Notes: generated by a model not told the origin, from the sequence alone. A stretch of 5,761 bases of DNA from Actinomycetota bacterium (GCA_003164655.1 PLTW01000188.1:1-5761); one strand, 5' to 3'; counted from the stretch's first letter, positions 1-5,310 are shown. Numbers and translations are program-made.

Positions 1-57
1 CCGCCGCCCTCGCTGTGTTTGCGGACTCGCACGGCTCGGGGCCGACCATTCGCCCCG

Positions 58-684
58 CTACCCGGGGCAGAGGCCGTCGGCGGCGGCCGTCTCGTCGCCG
101 CCGGAGCAGGGGCTGCTGCCGGCCTTCACCGGCGCCTCACACTCGGCTGTGGGTGCGCCGCCGGCGTGCAGCGTGTCTTCGACCTTATGAAGCAGTACGA
201 GCAGGCTCGCTCGCTCGTCGGCCGAGAGTCCCTTGACCGTCTCGTGCTCGAGGTCGCTCCAGAGCCGCGTGACGGCGCCGCGCAGGCGCCGGCCCGCCGC
301 CGTGAGGCTCACCAGCGTCACCCGGCCATCGCCTCGCGACGGCGCGCGCCGCACCCAGCCGCCGCGTTCGAGGCGTTGCAGCATCTTGGTGACGGTCGAG
401 GGGTCGATGCCGAGCCGGTCGACCAGGTCGGTCTGGGAGCAGCCGTCTCTGTCCCAGAGCTGAAGCAGCAGGAGCTCCTGGCCGTTGGCGAGGCCGAGCC
501 CGCGCAGCCGGCCGCCGATCATCGTCTTGTTGGCGCGAGACAGCCGGAACAGGGCGTGCACCACGGGACCGTTCTGTTCGGCTACGGCGCTCGGCTTGGG
601 CCAGCGCTCGCAGGCCGGGACGGACTCGGGAGCGCCCGAGCGGCGGCGGCTGGACAGTGCCTGGGTGTGTGTCTGTCGCGTCAT
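58..684 (-). CDS. MarR-family winged-helix transcriptional regulator
   Basis: A 208-residue protein with a MarR fold at about residues 38-174. The DNA-binding part is clear: helix-turn-helix at about 83-113 (CSQTDLVDRLGIDPSTVTKM, then LQRLERGGWVRR) and a wing with the family's typical D-x-R signature (SRGDGRVTLVSLTAAG). MarR proteins act as dimers, usually repressing their own and a neighbouring gene and releasing DNA on binding a phenolic ligand or on oxidation. The divergent yceI gene and the large inverted repeat between them suggest this target. The ATG at 684 was chosen because a TAGACT box lies 8 nt upstream with no Shine-Dalgarno, the pattern of a leaderless mRNA. The protein is longer than the usual 140-160 residues: about 37 extra N-terminal residues, and a roughly 34-residue low-complexity tail with three cysteines (ECEAP, SSPCSGG, GLCPG). 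The stop codon is TAG. The family is certain; the ligand is unknown. Confidence 0.92.
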   Translation of the reverse strand: MTRQTHTQALSSRRRSGAPESVPACERWPKPSAVAEQNGPVVHALFRLSRANKTMIGGRLRGLGLANGQELLLLQLWDRDGCSQTDLVDRLGIDPSTVTKMLQRLERGGWVRRAPSRGDGRVTLVSLTAAGRRLRGAVTRLWSDLEHETVKGLSADERASLLVLLHKVEDTLHAGGAPTAECEAPVKAGSSPCSGGDETAAADGLCPG

Positions 685-692
685 CTGTACTC

Positions 693-698
693 AGTCTA
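693..698 (-). promoter_or_regulatory. Probable -10 box of a leaderless marR promoter
   Basis: On the minus strand TAGACT lies 8 nt before the marR ATG, so transcription would begin at or within a couple of bases of the start codon. There is no Shine-Dalgarno in this gap, which fits leaderless translation, common in actinobacteria. A -35 about 17 nt upstream would be a poor match (CAAACA) and would lie in the left arm of the inverted repeat at 716-761, so repressor binding there should block RNA polymerase. No experimental support. Confidence 0.45.
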
Positions 699-715
699 CC
701 CCGTCCGCGGGAAAA

Positions 716-761
716 TGTTTGGCTAGCCACATGATCGGGCCATCATGTGGCTAGCCAAACA
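716..761. promoter_or_regulatory. Large perfect inverted repeat, probable MarR operator for marR and yceI
   Basis: Positions 716-735 and 742-761 are exact reverse complements (20-bp arms, 6-nt loop CGGGCC). Each arm itself contains the 10-bp palindrome TGGCTAGCCA, at 721-730 less one base in phase on the left (720-729) and at 748-757 on the right, so the element carries two small palindromes inside one large one. This suits two MarR dimers binding side by side. It is AT-richer than its surroundings and sits in the divergent intergenic region. A weak plus-strand promoter can be proposed inside it (TTGGCT at 719-724, CATCAT at 741-746, spacing 16), which would let the repressor cover both promoters. 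The operator role is inferred from position and symmetry. Confidence 0.72.
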
Positions 762-810
762 GTTCGCGGGCGGCGCCGGTCCCGGTCGGGGCCGGGGCCG
801 CCGGTCAAAC

Positions 811-818
811 AAAAGGAG
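811..818 (+). promoter_or_regulatory. Ribosome binding site fixing the yceI start
   Basis: AAAAGGAG ends 7 nt before the ATG at 826. It decides the start in favour of 826 over an upstream in-frame ATG at 745, which would lie inside the operator repeat and add 27 residues unlike any YceI protein. Confidence 0.85.
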
Positions 819-825
819 CCCCACG

Positions 826-1389
826 ATGACCTGGACCACAGATCCGCAGCACACCAACTTCGAGTTCGCCGTCCGCCACATGGTCGTGTCGACCGTGCGC
901 GGTCACTTTGACGAGTTCACGATCGCGGCCGACATCGACGAGGCCGACCTTACGCTCTCGACCGGGACGGTAACGGTCAAGACGGGCAGCGTGAGCACCC
1001 GCGAGGCGCAGCGCGACACCCACTTGAGCTCACCCGACTTCTTCGATGCCGAGAAGTACCCCGAGATGACTTATGTCGTGACGAAGGTCGCGGGCACGGG
1101 CGGCCAGTACACGATCACCGGCGATCTCACGATCAAGGACGTCACGCACCCGCTCGCGCTCGACGCCGAGATCACCGGACCGTTGGCCGACCCGTGGGGC
1201 AACACCAGGCTCGGCCTCTCGGCCACCGGCAAGCTCAGCCGCAAGGAGTTCGGTCTGACCTGGAACGTGGTCACCGAAGCCGGCGGCGTGCTGGTCGGCG
1301 ACGAGGTCAAGCTCAGCATCGACGCCGAGTTCGTCAAGGCGCAGGCGCCGGCCGAGACCGAGGGCGCCGCGGCGACCGCCACCGCCTGA
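826..1389 (+). CDS. YceI-family lipocalin-like protein
   Basis: A 187-residue YceI-domain protein. The family folds as an extended antiparallel beta-barrel that holds a long isoprenoid or other amphiphilic lipid; the exact role differs between species. Conserved family blocks are visible in order: D6-x-x-H9-T near the N-terminus, FAVRHM at 14-19, the region with RDTHL and SPDFFD at 63-74, YPEM at 78-81, then GDLTIKDVTHPL and SRKEFGLTWN. There is no signal peptide or membrane segment, so it is probably cytoplasmic, unlike the periplasmic E. coli YceI. The last 17 or so residues are an Ala/Glu/Thr-rich tail. It is divergent from the MarR gene and probably controlled by it; such genes often respond to organic or oxidative stress, but that is inference here. 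Its end faces pylS, with only 42 bp between them and no clear terminator. Stop codon TGA. Confidence 0.93.
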   Translation: MTWTTDPQHTNFEFAVRHMVVSTVRGHFDEFTIAADIDEADLTLSTGTVTVKTGSVSTREAQRDTHLSSPDFFDAEKYPEMTYVVTKVAGTGGQYTITGDLTIKDVTHPLALDAEITGPLADPWGNTRLGLSATGKLSRKEFGLTWNVVTEAGGVLVGDEVKLSIDAEFVKAQAPAETEGAAATATA

Positions 1390-1431
1390 CCGGACAGGCC
1401 GGGGTCGCCGACCGCTGCGCGGCGGCCGCGG

Positions 1432-2259
1432 CTAGAGCCGCACCCCGTCGAGGTAACTGAGGCTGCGCCCCACGCGCTCGATACCGGCCAGGTCGTCGCG
1501 GGCCACGAGCAGGCGCTCCAGGCCAAAGCCCAGGCCGACCCACGGGTCGGTGATCGCCCAGGCATCGTCGAGGGCGTGGGGCCCGAGCGCCGTGGAACAG
1601 ACCTCGAGGCCGGCGACGACCACGTCGAGCTCGTCGCCGTAGACCTCGGAGTGCTTGAGAACGAACTCGTACCCGGTCACGCCGGCCGCGTCGAGCACGA
1701 CGACGGCCAGCTCGCGCAGGCGCTCGTCGCGGTCGGCCAGCGGCGTGCCGAGCTCGACCAGGTTGAGCATGGTGAACTCGTTCAGATGCCGGCTGCCCTT
1801 CGTGTCGGCGCGAAAGCACGAGCCGATCTCGTAGATCGCAAAGGGCTGCTTCCAGACGCGGGCGAGGCGGCGCAGAAGCGTGTAGAGGTTGGGCGCCAGC
1901 ATCGGCCGCAGGCAGCGGTCGCCGTCGAGGCGAAAGACCTGCGTGCCCATCTCGCTGCCCGGCTCGACTCCCATCTTGCGCAGGGCCTCGCCGCCGACGA
2001 TGGCCGGCGTCACCACCTCGACCAGGCCGGCCTGGGTGAGGGCGGCGCGCAGCGACCCTTCGAGACGGCGCAGCGCGGGCACACGCGGGCCCGTGCGCAG
2101 CGCTTCCAGCGCTGCCCGGCCCGCGCCGGCGAGCTGCGTGGCCAGCAGCCGGAAGGCCTGGTCGCGCGCCGTCGCGTCGGCGAAGGTCTCGTCGAGCGCG
2201 GCCGCGCCGGCGCCCAGCTCGTGCAGGCGCTGCCGCTGGGTGGGCGTAAAGCCGCTCAT
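1432..2259 (-). CDS. pylS: Pyrrolysyl-tRNA synthetase, catalytic domain (PylSc type)
   Basis: A 275-residue class II aminoacyl-tRNA synthetase matching the catalytic domain of PylRS, which charges tRNA-Pyl with pyrrolysine for insertion at UAG. Blocks shared with Methanosarcina mazei PylRS (recalled from memory): LRPMLAPNLY (117-126), EIG-C-R motif 2 (144-150), EFTMLN (161-166), VYGD-LDV (206-213), PW-G-GFGLERLL motif 3 (239-251), and RS-SY--G near the end. Pyrrolysine-pocket residues are kept: L125, Y126, L129, N166, Y207 and W240 (M. mazei L305, Y306, L309, N346, Y384, W417). C348 is replaced by V168 and E332 by D152. No N-terminal PylSn domain is present, and the length equals stand-alone or N-domain-free enzymes. 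ATG at 2259 is chosen over TTG at 2292; it lies 7 nt after the amidase stop with only a weak GAGACGG, so translation is probably coupled. The stop is TAG. SepRS or PheRS are excluded by the signature blocks. Confidence 0.93.
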   Translation of the reverse strand: MSGFTPTQRQRLHELGAGAAALDETFADATARDQAFRLLATQLAGAGRAALEALRTGPRVPALRRLEGSLRAALTQAGLVEVVTPAIVGGEALRKMGVEPGSEMGTQVFRLDGDRCLRPMLAPNLYTLLRRLARVWKQPFAIYEIGSCFRADTKGSRHLNEFTMLNLVELGTPLADRDERLRELAVVVLDAAGVTGYEFVLKHSEVYGDELDVVVAGLEVCSTALGPHALDDAWAITDPWVGLGFGLERLLVARDDLAGIERVGRSLSYLDGVRL

Positions 2260-2266
2260 CGCCGTC

Positions 2267-3334
2267 TCAGGCCCGCGCCAGGTAGCGCGCAAAGCCGGCG
2301 ACGACGGCCCGCGCCAGCCGCTCGACGTAGTCGGCGCGGCCCGCCAGGGCGTCGTCGGTGGGGTTCGACAGAAAGAGCGGTTCGATCATCACGGCGATGC
2401 CGGTCGGTTCGCGCAGGACGGCGAAGTTGCGTCCGAGGCTGGCGATGAAGCCGGCGCTGGAGAGCCGGCCGACTTCGGCGCCGATGTAGTCGGACAGGCG
2501 CGCCCCGTGCTCGGAGTAGTAGTGGCTGCGCTGAAAGAAGTAGCCGGCGGCGCCGGCCGCCGCGGAGTCGCTATGGGAGTTGAAGTGCAGCGAGACGAGG
2601 TAGTCGGCGCCGGCCGTCTCGGCGGCGTCGGTGCGCACGTAGAGCGGCACGGTCTGGTCTGACCGGCGAGTCATGACGACCCGGCTGCCCTCGGCGCGCA
2701 GCAGTTCGGCCAGACGCAGGCCGGCGGCGAGGGTGAGATCTTTCTCTTTGCGTCCCGAGGCCGAGATCACGCCGGCGTCCTGGCCGCCATGGCCGGGGTC
2801 GATGACGATGACCGTACCGGCGAGGCTCGTGGCGCGGGCGAAGCCTTCGTCGCGGTCGGGGATCTTCTTGCCCTCGCGGCCAGACTCGGCCTTGCGCAGG
2901 GCGTCGAGCTTGGCCAGGGTGTCGTCGCCGACCATGCCGTCGGACGGCAGACCGGCGTTGCGCTGAAAGTCGATCAGCGCGCGCTCCACCGGGCCGTCGA
3001 AGATGCCGCGCTCGGGCCCGGCGTTGAAACCGAGCAGGTTGAGCTTGACCTGCAGCGCCAGCACGTCGTCGCCGCGAAAGTTGGGGACACGCAGGTACAG
3101 GAGGCGGTCGCCGAGGGCGCAGCCGGCCTCGACCAGCTCACGCCAGGTGTTGGGCCCCAGAACGCCGTCGACGAGCAGCCCGCGCTCCTGCTGGAACGCC
3201 CTGAGGGCGAGCTGGCTGCGCGGTCCGAGAAAACCGTCGAGGCCTTCGTTGCCCAGCTCATAGCCCAGGGCGTGCAGGCGTTTCTGCACGTCGGAGACTT
3301 CTTTGCCGCGATCGCCGAGAGTCAGTGTGCGCAT
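2267..3334 (-). CDS. N-acetylmuramoyl-L-alanine amidase with two peptidoglycan-binding domains (CwlM-like layout)
   Basis: A 355-residue protein. Two PG_binding_1 repeats lie at about 5-66 and 82-143 (GDRGKEVSDVQKRLHALGY and GDDVLALQVKLNLLGFNAG, each ending in a D-G-x-x-G-x-x-T block). A short charged linker leads to an Amidase_3 domain at about 173-353. The expected zinc and catalytic residues are present: H182 in DPGHGG, E197, H250 in SLHFNSH and E318 in MIEPLFLSN. Amidase_3 enzymes cut the bond between N-acetylmuramic acid and the peptide stem. No signal peptide or membrane segment is visible, as in mycobacterial CwlM, which has the same domain order and acts in the cytoplasm as a regulator of peptidoglycan synthesis. 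So it may be a regulator, or be exported by another route. The start is ATG 3334; GTG 3346 (four residues longer) is possible, and neither has a good Shine-Dalgarno. It lies downstream of uppP and immediately before pylS. Stop TGA. Confidence 0.9.
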   Translation of the reverse strand: MRTLTLGDRGKEVSDVQKRLHALGYELGNEGLDGFLGPRSQLALRAFQQERGLLVDGVLGPNTWRELVEAGCALGDRLLYLRVPNFRGDDVLALQVKLNLLGFNAGPERGIFDGPVERALIDFQRNAGLPSDGMVGDDTLAKLDALRKAESGREGKKIPDRDEGFARATSLAGTVIVIDPGHGGQDAGVISASGRKEKDLTLAAGLRLAELLRAEGSRVVMTRRSDQTVPLYVRTDAAETAGADYLVSLHFNSHSDSAAAGAAGYFFQRSHYYSEHGARLSDYIGAEVGRLSSAGFIASLGRNFAVLREPTGIAVMIEPLFLSNPTDDALAGRADYVERLARAVVAGFARYLARA

Positions 3335-3384
3335 GAGGGTCGTCACTTTCGTTGACGCCGCGGTCCTGCCGGCCGGGCCGCCAA

Positions 3385-3393
3385 AGTATAGCA
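3385..3393 (-). promoter_or_regulatory. Extended -10 promoter for the amidase-pylS operon
   Basis: On the minus strand TGCTATACT gives a TGn extension plus TATACT, five of six matches to the -10 consensus. A start of transcription near 3378 would leave a leader of about 44 nt before the ATG at 3334. No good -35 is seen; that region lies inside the GC-rich palindrome, and extended -10 promoters can work without one. The element implies that the amidase and pylS are transcribed together, apart from uppP. Confidence 0.55.
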
Positions 3394-3448
3394 AGCACAG
3401 GGGCGGGCGGCGGGGGGCGGCCGCCCCCCGCCGCCCGCCCCTGTGCTT
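3393..3448. repeat. 56-bp perfect GC-rich palindrome, possible terminator of uppP
   Basis: Positions 3393-3420 and 3421-3448 are exact reverse complements with no loop bases, pairing over 28 bp and made almost wholly of G and C. It begins at the last base of the uppP stop codon (TGA, 3450-3448 on the minus strand) and ends within the TGn of the amidase promoter. A hairpin this strong at a stop codon could end transcription of uppP, but no clear U-run follows (CTTGCTATAC), so it is not a standard rho-independent terminator. It may be an I-shaped actinobacterial terminator, a 3'-end stabiliser, or a cruciform. Confidence 0.7.
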
Positions 3449-4296
3449 CAGACCCCCGTGGCGTGCCGGAAGCCGGTGGCGATCACGATCAGCAGCGCGC
3501 TCGCCACGGCCAGCCGGTACACGACGAAGATCTTGAACGTGTGGGTACGCAGGTAGCTGAGCACGAACCAGATGGCGGCGAGGCCGCTGAGGGCGGCGGC
3601 CACTACGCCCACGGCAAACGGTGTCGTCATGTGAGGCGGCATGCCGTCCTTGGCCAGCTGCGCCAGCTTGAGCAGCGCCGCGCCGCCGACCACCGGGACC
3701 GACAGAAGAAACGAGTAGCGCGCCGTCGACTCGCGGTCGAGGCCCAAGAAGAGCCCCGTGACCATCGTGATCCCTGAGCGCGAGACGCCCGGCGACAGGG
3801 CCACCGCCTGGGCGACGCCGATGCCCAGCGCTCCCGGCCAGCGCAGGTCGGTCATCTTCTTGTTCTGGCGGGCGACGATGTCGGCCCACAGCATGACCAG
3901 CGCGAAGGCGAACATCAGGATGCAGATCAGATAGGGCTTGCCGAGCTGGTCCTCGACGAAGCTCTCGAAGGCGACGCCCACCAGGCCGGCGGGGATGGTG
4001 CTGATGAGCAGCAGCCAGGCGAGACGCTCGTCTGCGGTCTCGATCCGGCGGCTGCGCAGGCTGTGCGCCCAGGCCCGCAGGATGACGACGATCTGGCGCC
4101 AGAAGTAGACGAGGGCGGCGATGAACGTGCCGAGATGCAGGGCGACGTCGAAGGTCTTGTTCAGGTCGGGGTGGACCTGAAAGAAGGTCCAGCCCAGCAG
4201 CCACGGCACGAGGATCAGGTGACCCGAGCTGGAGATCGGGATGAACTCGGTGAGGCCCTGGACGATGCCCAGGATGAGAGCCTGCAGGACGGTCAT
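3448..4296 (-). CDS. uppP: Undecaprenyl-diphosphatase (bacitracin resistance protein BacA/UppP)
   Basis: A 282-residue polytopic membrane protein of normal length for the family. It removes a phosphate from undecaprenyl diphosphate at the outer membrane face to recycle the lipid carrier of peptidoglycan and other wall polymers; high levels give bacitracin resistance. Family signatures are complete: Q13-x-x-x-E17 with FIPISSSGHL (18-27, H26 catalytic) and SPGVSRSG (168-175, R173). Several hydrophobic membrane spans are visible, among them about 48-66, 93-110, 123-141, 200s and 230-250. The ATG at 4296 gives the typical MTVLQALILGIVQGLTE start but has no Shine-Dalgarno of its own; its A-T-G-A overlaps the stop of a 14-codon upstream ORF. 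The downstream amidase points to a shared cell-wall role, though that gene appears to have its own promoter. Stop TGA. Confidence 0.96.
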   Translation of the reverse strand: MTVLQALILGIVQGLTEFIPISSSGHLILVPWLLGWTFFQVHPDLNKTFDVALHLGTFIAALVYFWRQIVVILRAWAHSLRSRRIETADERLAWLLLISTIPAGLVGVAFESFVEDQLGKPYLICILMFAFALVMLWADIVARQNKKMTDLRWPGALGIGVAQAVALSPGVSRSGITMVTGLFLGLDRESTARYSFLLSVPVVGGAALLKLAQLAKDGMPPHMTTPFAVGVVAAALSGLAAIWFVLSYLRTHTFKIFVVYRLAVASALLIVIATGFRHATGV

Positions 4297-4337
4297 CGGC
4301 GTCTGGTCGGCGAGGGCCGGCAGGCGAGGTCGATCAT
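4293..4337 (-). CDS. Putative 14-residue leader ORF coupled to uppP
   Basis: ATG at 4337 opens a 14-codon frame (MIDLACRPSPTRRR) that ends in a TGA overlapping the uppP ATG (ATGA, 4296-4293). The only good Shine-Dalgarno upstream of uppP (AAGGGAG, 4354-4348 on the minus strand) is 10 nt before this small ORF. No ATG, GTG or TTG in the uppP frame lies near that site. This suggests that ribosomes translate the small ORF and restart at uppP. The peptide matches nothing I recognise and may matter only as a coupling or leader device. Confidence 0.4.
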   Translation of the reverse strand: MIDLACRPSPTRRR

Positions 4338-4388
4338 GGCGCGCACGCTCCCTTCTTCGTCGTCTGGAGACCCGTCTGACGTTTGGGC

Positions 4389-4394
4389 AGTCTA
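4389..4394 (-). promoter_or_regulatory. Possible -10 box for uppP
   Basis: On the minus strand TAGACT (the same hexamer as in front of marR) lies about 35 nt upstream of the Shine-Dalgarno at 4348-4354. No convincing -35 is seen at 16-18 nt. The stretch 4338-4470 otherwise holds only the divergent leaders of uppP and the regulator gene. Confidence 0.3.
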
Positions 4395-4470
4395 GCGCAC
4401 CCGGTCGGCCCGCGGGTAGTCGCACGGGACGCCGACGGACGCTGGCCGGCGATTCTCACTGTCGCCGACG

Positions 4471-4499
4471 TTGTTACCACTCTGCGGTTCCGGTACGAT
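4471..4499 (+). promoter_or_regulatory. Promoter of the winged-helix regulator gene
   Basis: TTGTTA (4471-4476) and TACGAT (4494-4499) are separated by exactly 17 nt, ideal for a housekeeping sigma factor. Transcription would start near 4506. The ATG at 4498 falls in the -10 box, so it cannot be the start codon of this transcript. Confidence 0.6.
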
Positions 4500-4513
4500 G
4501 GGCGCCAGAAACG

Positions 4514-4519
4514 AAGGGA
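4514..4519 (+). promoter_or_regulatory. Ribosome binding site selecting the TTG start
   Basis: AAGGGA lies 5 nt before TTG at 4525, while the in-frame ATG at 4498 has no Shine-Dalgarno and overlaps the promoter. Together they favour the TTG start. Confidence 0.65.
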
Positions 4520-4524
4520 CCTCT

Positions 4525-5220
4525 TTGGACCAGCAGAACAGGCTCACCGCCGTCCTGGCCGACGGCACCCGCTATCGCATCTACCGGTCCATCGTCGAGC
4601 GACCCGGCGCCGCCGTCACCGTGGCCGAAGTCGCCGCGGCTTTCGAGCTGCACCCCAACGTGGCCCGCATGCATCTCAACAAGCTCGAGCAGGCCGGTCT
4701 GCTGCTCACGTCGCTGCGCAAGGGCGGCTCGGGCGGCCGGCCGGCGCGCCTCTACAGACTGAGCGACAAGGTCTCGTCGCTCATCATGCCGCCGCGGCGC
4801 TACGACCTTCTGTCCGATCTCGCTCTCAAGGCGCTCGCCGAGACCGGCGACCTCGACCGTGTGGCCGCGGTCTGTCGCGAGTCGGGCACTGCCGCGGCCC
4901 AGGTGTACGTCTCGGCACATCCCGACTGCGACCGTCTGGGGCGCGACGAGCTGGTCGCGGCCATCCTCGAGGTCGGCGACGAGGTGGGCATGCTGCCCGA
5001 GGTGAGCTGGGAGCAGGCGACGCTGGCAGTCGACGTGCGCAACTGCGTCTTCAAGGAGCTGTCGTCGGCCCAGCCCGAGCTGGTCTGCGTCATGCACCGC
5101 GCCTTTCTCGAGGGCTTCATCGAGCGCCTCGCCGGGGCCGGCAGCGACGCCGCCATTACGGCCGCCTCGGCGATCAGCCGGGGCGACGACCGCTGCCGCC
5201 TGCGCATCCTGTTCGGCTGA
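4525..5220 (+). CDS. Winged-helix regulator with cysteine-containing sensor domain (ArsR/SufR-like)
   Basis: A 231-residue transcription factor. Residues 5-80 form a winged helix: LADGTRYRIYRSIVERP, a recognition helix with HPNVARMHLNKLEQAGLL, and a wing ending GRPARLYRLS. This is typical of the predicted ArsR-type regulators of COG2345 and of SufR. The C-terminal domain keeps the cysteine pattern of that group: C174, C188 (13 residues apart), nearby H191, and C224 in the final G-D-D-x-C block. In SufR such residues hold an iron-sulfur cluster that controls DNA binding; metal or cluster binding here is inferred. No suf genes are visible next to it. The TTG start at 4525 is chosen over ATG 4498 because the latter lies in the -10 box. 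tldD begins 90 nt downstream in the same direction, probably with its own promoter. Stop TGA. Confidence 0.85.
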   Translation: MDQQNRLTAVLADGTRYRIYRSIVERPGAAVTVAEVAAAFELHPNVARMHLNKLEQAGLLLTSLRKGGSGGRPARLYRLSDKVSSLIMPPRRYDLLSDLALKALAETGDLDRVAAVCRESGTAAAQVYVSAHPDCDRLGRDELVAAILEVGDEVGMLPEVSWEQATLAVDVRNCVFKELSSAQPELVCVMHRAFLEGFIERLAGAGSDAAITAASAISRGDDRCRLRILFG

Positions 5221-5258
5221 GCGGTTCCTGCGGGTGTCTCTCGCGCTCGAGCCCCGCG

Positions 5259-5267
5259 TGATACAGT
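5259..5267 (+). promoter_or_regulatory. Possible extended -10 promoter for the tldD-like gene
   Basis: TGATACAGT gives a TGn extension plus TACAGT, 43 nt before the ATG at 5311. No good -35 is visible. GGGGA at 5295-5299, 11 nt before the ATG, is a distant but usable ribosome binding site. Confidence 0.4.
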
Positions 5268-5310
5268 ACGTGCGTTTGAGCGACCCTCGACAGCGGGGAA
5301 CCATCACCTG

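Noticed and set aside
745..825. An upstream ATG at 745 that would lengthen YceI by 27 residues
   Set aside because: It lies in the operator repeat, has no ribosome binding site, and gives a Gly/Arg-rich leader unlike the family. The ATG at 826 has AAAAGGAG in the right place.
1022..1431. Pyrrolysine readthrough extension of PylRS beyond its TAG
   Set aside because: The 133-codon extension is antisense to yceI, has shadow-frame composition, and extends past the normal family C-terminus, so it is not annotated as coding.
1390..1434. A small hairpin (GCGGCT / AGCCGC) over the pylS TAG as a possible recoding element
   Set aside because: The stem is only 6 bp with a 2-nt loop in a region where GC-rich chance pairing is common. 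It overlaps the stop rather than following it.
1576..2448. A 290-codon plus-strand open frame opposite pylS
   Set aside because: It is the antisense of pylS and the amidase end. It is Arg/Ala-rich with no recognisable domain, as expected from high-GC third-position bias.
2267..4204. A 645-codon open frame on the minus strand covering the amidase and running on into the uppP region
   Set aside because: Only the part from 3334 down encodes the amidase domains. The upstream part is an Arg/Pro-rich shadow of uppP in another frame, and it passes through the palindrome and the amidase promoter.
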